Part shown: in pieces, positions 59,840 through 64,000 of the stretch
Layout: the number at the start of each line of letters is the position of its first letter
How positions within the stretch are numbered: position 1 is the first letter of the stretch
Assembly (NCBI RefSeq): GCF_003383095.1
Contig: NZ_PSYW01000001.1
Coordinates: 868,001-932,000, forward strand
Source: Haloferax sp. Atlit-12N
GTDB lineage: Archaea; Halobacteriota; Halobacteria; Halobacteriales; Haloferacaceae
Length of the DNA: 64,000 nt
Direction of reading: 5' to 3'
The notes under the pieces: generated by a model
The model's database searches: none
Told to the model about the DNA's origin: nothing
Seen by the model: the letters and a program-made list of their open reading frames with translations, nothing else
Made by a program: the position numbers and the translations under genes

Positions 59840-60444
59840 CGGTCCTCCGCGAGCGCGATGTCTGTCGGGCGGTTCACGTTGAGTGCGAGTCTGGAGTCGG
59901 TGGAGAGGTACATAGTCGGGTGAGTGTCGGTGTCGGTGTCGGTGTCAGTATGGGTTCCCGCCTCAGCGTCCGCGGGACCGACGACGCCCAGTCCGGTCGG
60001 GCAGACGGCGGTCCCCTCGTGGTCGAAGACGAGCGCGTCGTCGACGCTGGCTCCGAGGTCCCACTTCAGTTCGACGGGGACGCACGCGGTGGCGGCCCCG
60101 CCGTCTGCGGCCGAAACGACCGCATCGACGTGTTCGGGAGCCACGAGCGGCAGGTCGGCGACGACGGTGACGACCGGCCGGGAGACGCGGTCAAGCGCGA
60201 ATCCGAGGTCGGAGACGTAGCCGTCGCCGGGAGCCTCGATGGGGTCGAGGCCGAGGTCGGCGGCGCGGTCGCGGGTGTTCGGCGTGTGCGGCGAGGTGAC
60301 CGCGCGGACGCGCTCGACGCTCGAATCGCGGAGCGCCGCGGCGACTCGGTCGAGCATGGGCCGCCCGCAGATGTCCACGAGCGGCTTTTCGACCGGCGCG
60401 TCGAGGCGGGTGCCGCGGCCGCCGCACATCACGAGAGCGTCCAC
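59830..60444 (-). CDS. cobY: Adenosylcobinamide-phosphate guanylyltransferase CobY
   Basis: A 204-residue NTP transferase, the archaeal replacement for CobU. The signature MCGGRGTRLDAPVEKPLVDI and the metal-binding VVADLPLVAPEHV match the NTP-transferase fold. GTG 60444 (VDALVMCGG) is preferred over ATG 60429, since it overlaps the cobS stop as the other operon genes overlap. A run of Thr-Asp repeats near the C-terminus comes from a 6-bp GTGTCG-type repeat at 59924-59949, so repeat-length variation would stay in frame. Confidence 0.9.
   Translation of the reverse strand: MDALVMCGGRGTRLDAPVEKPLVDICGRPMLDRVAAALRDSSVERVRAVTSPHTPNTRDRAADLGLDPIEAPGDGYVSDLGFALDRVSRPVVTVVADLPLVAPEHVDAVVSAADGGAATACVPVELKWDLGASVDDALVFDHEGTAVCPTGLGVVGPADAEAGTHTDTDTDTDTHPTMYLSTDSRLALNVNRPTDIALAEDRCE
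59924..59949. repeat. Hexanucleotide microsatellite inside cobY
   Basis: About four tandem copies of a 6-bp unit (GTGTCG) encode a His-Thr/Asp-Thr run (HTDTDTDTDTH) in CobY. Because the unit is a multiple of 3, expansions or losses would change the linker length without a frameshift. Confidence 0.6.
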
Positions 60445-61193
60445 GTCACCACCCCCACGTGGACGGCCGCGGCGCGGGCCAGTTCGTTCGTCGCGCCCAG
60501 CAGGTCGCCCGAGACGCCGCCGAGTCGGGCCCGACCCCACGAGCGGACGAGGAGCGCGACGACCGGCCCGCAGCAGAGCGCGGCGACGACCGCGGGGCCG
60601 CCCGTGACCGGCGCGAGCGCGACGACCGGGAGACAGGCCACGGCGACGGCGAGGAGCCCCGACGGGCTGTTCTCGCCGACGAGCGCCGAGCCGAGTCCCT
60701 CGTGGGCGGGCGCGCCGAGACAGACCAACGTCGCCATGCCGGCTTTCGCGCCGACCTCGGCGGCGAGCGCGATTGCGACGGCGGCCGTGAGGCCGACGCG
60801 ACCACCCGCGCCCGCGAGGCCGAACGCGCCGAGCGCGAGGACGACGAACGTCAGCCCGAACGCGAGCAGGCCGCCGACGCCGGTCTGTGAGTCCTTCAGG
60901 ACCGACAGCCGCCGGTCGGCATCGCCGTGAACGACCGCGGCGTCGCCGAGGTCCGCGAGGCCGTCGGCGTGGGTGACGCCCGTCACGAGATACAGCGTCA
61001 CGAGGTACAGCGCGGCCGCGGTCGGAATCGGCAGGGGGAGTAACAGCGGGAGCGCGGCCAGCGCGCCGACGACGTAGCCGACGAGCGGGAACGTCACGGG
61101 CGCGCGCCTGAAAGCGTCCCAGTTCGACTCGTCGCCGCCGACGGGGAGGCGGGTGAGGAAGCCGAGCGCGCCGCGGAGGGCGGTCAGAACCAC
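60429..61193 (-). CDS. cobS: Cobalamin synthase CobS
   Basis: A 254-residue integral membrane enzyme that joins adenosylcobinamide-GDP to the lower ligand nucleotide. The family block is VTHADGLADLGDAAVVHGDADRRLSVLKDSQTG, with metal-binding Asp residues, followed by about six TM segments. It starts at ATG 61193, which overlaps the cbiB stop. CobS completes the cobalamin nucleotide loop together with CobT and CobY. Confidence 0.92.
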   Translation of the reverse strand: MVLTALRGALGFLTRLPVGGDESNWDAFRRAPVTFPLVGYVVGALAALPLLLPLPIPTAAALYLVTLYLVTGVTHADGLADLGDAAVVHGDADRRLSVLKDSQTGVGGLLAFGLTFVVLALGAFGLAGAGGRVGLTAAVAIALAAEVGAKAGMATLVCLGAPAHEGLGSALVGENSPSGLLAVAVACLPVVALAPVTGGPAVVAALCCGPVVALLVRSWGRARLGGVSGDLLGATNELARAAAVHVGVVTWTLS

Positions 61194-62086
61194 GCGACCA
61201 CCCCCGCGACGGCGAACGCGGCGAGGCCCGCCCGCGAGACGAGTCGGACGCCCCGCGCGGCGGTCGCCGCGTCGGGAGCCTCGGGACCGCCGTCGAGCAG
61301 GTAGTGACCGGGCTTTTCCAGTCGCGTCTCAAGGAGGACCGCGAGCGTCGCCATCGGCCATCCCGAGTTGGGCGACGACGGCCGCCGTGCCAACTCGCCG
61401 GCCCGCGTCACCGTGGCCGGCGCGCCGGCGACGACGGCCAGTAAGACGGCCGAGACGCGCGCCGGGAGCCACATCACCGCGTCGTCGAGGCGGGCCGGCA
61501 CGCGACCGACCGGCTTGTGTCGGTAGCCGAGCATCGAGTCGAGCGTGTTGACGCCTTTGACCCATGCGGCCGCGCCGACCGCGAACGGGAGCGAGACGGG
61601 CGCGAGGAGCGTAAACGCGAGCAACGGGGCGACGAGGCCGTCGGCGAGATTCTCCGCGGCGCTCTCGACGGCGGCGCTCCGGATGTCGGCCGCCGAGAGC
61701 GACGACGGGTCGCGCCCGGCCAGCGCCCGGAGTTCGTACCGGGCGGCGTCGAGGTCGGATTCGTCCGCGGTCGCCGAGACGACCGTCTCGGCCGCATCGA
61801 GGAGCATCCGAAGGCTCGTGGTCGAAAACAGCGCGAGCGCGGCGACGGCCGCGCCGAGCCACGGCGAAACGAGCGTCGCAGCCCACGTCGCACCCGCGGC
61901 GACGCCCGCGGCGAACGCCGGGAGCGCGACGGCCGCGAGCGCGCCGACGAGCGTCGGACGGGCCCACTCGCGGTCGACGGGGGAGACGAGTCGTCCGAAC
62001 AGCGCGACCGGGTGGATGCGCGCCGGGGGTTCGGCGAAGCCCCGGTCGAGCGCCGCGGCGGCGACGACGGCGGCCGCGGCGGTCAC
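61184..62086 (-). CDS. cbiB: Adenosylcobinamide-phosphate synthase CbiB
   Basis: A 300-residue membrane enzyme that attaches the aminopropanol linker to cobyric acid. Blocks are PARIHPVALFGRLVSPVDREW, ESAAENLADGLVAPLLAFTLL and LDSMLGYRHKPVGRVPARLDD, plus a C-terminal block rich in Pro, Gly and Trp (SGWPMATLAVLLETRLEKPG). GTG 62086 is the chosen start, coupled to the HAD gene by a 4-bp overlap. The first TM begins almost at the start. Confidence 0.9.
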   Translation of the reverse strand: MTAAAAVVAAAALDRGFAEPPARIHPVALFGRLVSPVDREWARPTLVGALAAVALPAFAAGVAAGATWAATLVSPWLGAAVAALALFSTTSLRMLLDAAETVVSATADESDLDAARYELRALAGRDPSSLSAADIRSAAVESAAENLADGLVAPLLAFTLLAPVSLPFAVGAAAWVKGVNTLDSMLGYRHKPVGRVPARLDDAVMWLPARVSAVLLAVVAGAPATVTRAGELARRPSSPNSGWPMATLAVLLETRLEKPGHYLLDGGPEAPDAATAARGVRLVSRAGLAAFAVAGVVAWF

Positions 62087-62718
62087 GGACACGGGTCCTC
62101 CCCGGCGCGCAGTCTCGCCGCGACCGATTCGAGCGTCGTCTCCCGCAGGTTCACGAATCGGCCGCCGACCGCCTCGATGCCGCCATCGGAGTCCGGGTCG
62201 TCGCCGACGTGGACCAGTTCGGCCGCATCGACGCCGAGGCCGCGGGCCGCCGCCTCGAAGGCCTGTTGGTGGGGTTTCCGCCACCCGCAGGCGACGCTCG
62301 TCGTGATGTCGTCGAAGCCGCGCCGGTCGAGGTCCGACCGGATGAGCGTCCGCGCGACGAGTTCGGGAACGGAACAGTTCGAGAGGAGGCCGACCGGGCC
62401 GGCCTCGCGGGCAGCAGCGACCGCTTCGACCGCGCCGGGACGAGTGGTCACCTCGGGGTCGAACGCCGTGATGACCGCGCGGCGGGCGGCGTTGTCCGGG
62501 GAGGCGACGCCCCGAGAGCGAAGCGCCGCGGCGACGTGGGCCGGAAGCGGGACTTCCGCGCCCTCGGGCGCGTCGATGTGGACCTCGCGGTAGGCGTCAT
62601 CCCAGTCGTCGGGGACGGCGACGCCGTACTCGCGGAGCGCGTCTGCGACCGCCGCACCGGGGTCTGACGGGTACTCGGCGTCGACGAGCGTGCCGAAGAG
62701 GTCGAACGTGACTGCCAC
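62083..62718 (-). CDS. HAD-family hydrolase
   Basis: A 211-residue HAD phosphatase or dehalogenase-like enzyme. Motif I is VTFDLFGTLVD, motif II LLSNCSVPEL (Ser), motif III CGWRKPHQQAF (Lys) and motif IV HVGDDPDSD. It heads the cobalamin operon; CbiB is coupled to its stop. Whether it takes part in cobalamin synthesis is unknown; an unlinked detoxification role is also possible. GTG 62718 is preferred because upstream in-frame codons read as intergenic DNA. Confidence 0.85.
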   Translation of the reverse strand: MAVTFDLFGTLVDAEYPSDPGAAVADALREYGVAVPDDWDDAYREVHIDAPEGAEVPLPAHVAAALRSRGVASPDNAARRAVITAFDPEVTTRPGAVEAVAAAREAGPVGLLSNCSVPELVARTLIRSDLDRRGFDDITTSVACGWRKPHQQAFEAAARGLGVDAAELVHVGDDPDSDGGIEAVGGRFVNLRETTLESVAARLRAGEDPCP

Positions 62719-62802
62719 TAGAATTTCATTGGCGAAACTGTACTTGAATATAGCGAAGCGGGGGATTCGGCTGTGGTGACCCATCGAGTCTCTCGCTGGC
62801 CG

Positions 62803-63516
62803 TCAGCGACGGACCTCGGGGCCGTCGCCCCAGACGTACCGCCCCCAGCGTTCGAGGACGTACCATCCCCCCGCGAGGAGCGCAATCCCACTCCCGAGCA
62901 GGTACCCCACGTCGTGGAGGTTAGTGCCCACGCCCGCGTATCGGGTTGACAGCGGGGGTTGGGTCACGTGGTAGTACCGCCCGTCGTGTTCGATGAGAAC
63001 GGCGGTCAGGCGTTCGTGTGTCGTGAGTTCCCCCGTTCGAACGAGTTCGCGTAATCGAGGGGTGGCGGCGGAAACCGCGAGTTCGTCGTAGAACGCGTGT
63101 AGTGTGACTCGCTCGGCGGTGACCCGTACTGTCCCGTCTTCCTCATATTCGTGGAGGCGGTAGACCTCACTCACGTCTGAGATGGTACCGCCAGTCCCGA
63201 CGACGGCATACCGGTGGTCGACGAGCGACCCGGGGAACGCCGCTTTCGTTCGGGACCCGTTTGCCGCCTCACGGAGTGCCGTCCGTTCCGGTCGGTCACC
63301 GGGTCCGTCGCTGGCGATGAACACCGCCGACGGCCCCGCCGGGTCGACCGTGGTGTCGTCCACGACTACCGCTGCGGCACCCTCCGGAGAGGCGGACAGT
63401 TCTCTCACCTCGTAGGTGTACGTCCTGTCGGGAGTCGTCGCATCGAGCGCAGCAGACCCGCCGATGATCGCGACTCCAACAGCGACTGCGAGGAGGAGCA
63501 TCTTGCGGGAGGGCAC
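62803..63516 (-). CDS. Membrane protein with signal anchor and C-terminal TM, unrecognised
   Basis: A 237-residue protein. The N-terminus has a hydrophobic segment (LLLAVAVGVAIIGGSAALDA), a mostly extracellular β-rich middle (TYTYEVRELSASPEGAAAVVVDDTT, STRYAGVGTNLHDVG) and a C-terminal helix (LLGSGIALLAGGWYVLERWGRY). Residues DHRYAVVGTGG suggest a β-sandwich. I do not recognise a family. It lies just upstream of the HAD gene on the same strand. Confidence 0.75.
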   Translation of the reverse strand: MPSRKMLLLAVAVGVAIIGGSAALDATTPDRTYTYEVRELSASPEGAAAVVVDDTTVDPAGPSAVFIASDGPGDRPERTALREAANGSRTKAAFPGSLVDHRYAVVGTGGTISDVSEVYRLHEYEEDGTVRVTAERVTLHAFYDELAVSAATPRLRELVRTGELTTHERLTAVLIEHDGRYYHVTQPPLSTRYAGVGTNLHDVGYLLGSGIALLAGGWYVLERWGRYVWGDGPEVRR

Positions 63517-63716
63517 TACTGGGTCCGAACGTGTTGGCGGATAAGTATCTTCTGCGGGAGGGCGTCAGAGACGCCCGCCGCTGTCGAACTGCAGGTGCAG
63601 ACGAACGATATCGCCGGGTGAGGAGTTCAACGGCACCGCCGACTTCAGTTCCGGGTGGTGGTGTACTCCAGTCGTCCAACCACGCCACGCATAGTTACGG
63701 AGGGTCAAGGAGAAAG

Positions 63717-63736
63717 CCCCGCCCTTTAGGGCGGGG
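63717..63736. mobile_element. Left-end hairpin of an IS200/IS605-family element
   Basis: The perfect palindrome CCCCGCCC-TTTA-GGGCGGGG (8-bp stem, 4-nt loop) is the kind of subterminal hairpin that haloarchaeal tnpB elements carry. It precedes the tnpB start by ~44 nt. The element boundary on this side is probably within ~63700-63720. Confidence 0.75.
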
Positions 63737-63779
63737 ATGAATCCATACCTTCAAGTAATATTCTCGACATAGGTTACGT

Positions 63780-64000
63780 ATGGCGAAACAGGTTGTCACC
63801 CGCACCTATACTGCTTCCATCAGGAACCAGCAACAGGTGTCTGACGACCTCGATTCGCTCGGGTTCTCAGCCTCGAAACTCTGGAACGTCGGACGGTGGG
63901 TTTGCGACCGAGTGTGGACAGAAATAGGTCACATTCCCGGTCACAACGAACTCACCTCGTACCTGAAGTCGCACGAACGCTACGATGACCTGCATTCTCA
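63780..64000 (+). CDS. tnpB: RNA-guided endonuclease TnpB / OrfB, partial (5' part)
   Basis: Only the first ~73 codons are present; the gene runs off the right edge. The N-terminus (AKQVVTRTYTASIRNQQQVSDD, then GFSASKLWNVGRWVCDRVW) matches the conserved start of IS605-type OrfB/TnpB proteins of haloarchaea. Complete proteins have RuvC-like motifs and a zinc finger, which fall outside the window. The right end, where a guide RNA (ωRNA) would be encoded, is also outside. No tnpA is visible. Confidence 0.85.
   Translation, partial: MAKQVVTRTYTASIRNQQQVSDDLDSLGFSASKLWNVGRWVCDRVWTEIGHIPGHNELTSYLKSHERYDDLHS

Noticed and set aside
1-64000. tRNA, rRNA or CRISPR array
   Set aside because: I read the intergenic gaps on both strands and found no cloverleaf-like sequence, no rRNA-like segment and no regularly spaced direct repeats. 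A covariance-model search was not possible, so a tRNA could still be missed.

Overview
The window looks like chromosomal DNA from a haloarchaeon, most likely Haloferax or a close relative. The signs are: high-GC coding DNA with very acidic predicted proteins; Tat-type (twin-arginine) signal peptides with lipoboxes; A/T-rich TATA boxes about 22-34 nt upstream of start codons (leaderless mRNAs); frequent GTG starts with TGA/ATG or GTGA overlaps; haloarchaeal pilus gene strings; and an archaeal CobY-type cobalamin pathway. No rRNA, tRNA or CRISPR array was found. The genus is an inference from family-level memory, not from a database search.

Layout. (1) 1-5 kb: a dipeptide/oligopeptide ABC importer on the minus strand, with a fused double ATPase, a Tat lipoprotein and a permease that runs off the edge. 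(2) 5-9 kb: an unrecognised protein, a 7TM-PAS histidine kinase, a BBE-type FAD oxidoreductase and a small zinc-finger protein. (3) 9.2-18.9 kb: an accessory patch of unrelated single genes (HTH regulator, YdhR-like monooxygenase, DUF6498 and DUF4386 membrane proteins, quinone-oxidoreductase-like MDR, cupin, NAD(P)-binding protein). Degenerate copies of one intergenic repeat lie between them. (4) 19-23 kb: a zinc-ribbon/TM protein, a MoaD-like protein, a UbiA prenyltransferase and a second orphan 7TM kinase. (5) 23.2-30.4 kb: a type IV pilus operon, pilB-pilC plus five overlapping pilin-like genes. (6) 30.4-37.4 kb: a divergent locus with a methyltransferase and an RHH-SIS protein on one side, and a two-TM protein, an unrecognised protein and a membrane-anchored JAMM-domain protein with a very long disordered linker on the other. 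This is the best candidate for an undescribed system. (7) 37.8-50 kb: a catabolic-looking region with TctA/B/C transporter genes, two paralogous MBL hydrolases, a zinc alcohol dehydrogenase, an RraA-type aldolase, an IclR regulator, an Azf/uronate-dehydrogenase-like SDR and two type I 3-dehydroquinate dehydratases. A shared operator-like motif links several of these promoters. (8) 50-55.8 kb: ACT protein plus homoserine dehydrogenase, an ester-cyclase-like protein, OsmC, and a MinD-like ATPase with a partner. (9) 55.9-62.8 kb: a tight cobalamin nucleotide-loop operon (cbiB, cobS, cobY, cobT, cobD, cbiZ) with a HAD protein at its head and a second CobD-like gene downstream. (10) 63.7 kb to the end: the left end of an IS200/IS605-type element with a truncated tnpB.

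How it works together: regions 1 and 7 are import and catabolism, region 9 is cobamide salvage and assembly, region 5 is surface pili. Two paralogue pairs each include one member that has lost a catalytic residue: the PLP lysine of a CobD copy is Asn, and the catalytic His of one AroD copy is Tyr. These point to non-enzymatic or altered functions and can be tested directly.
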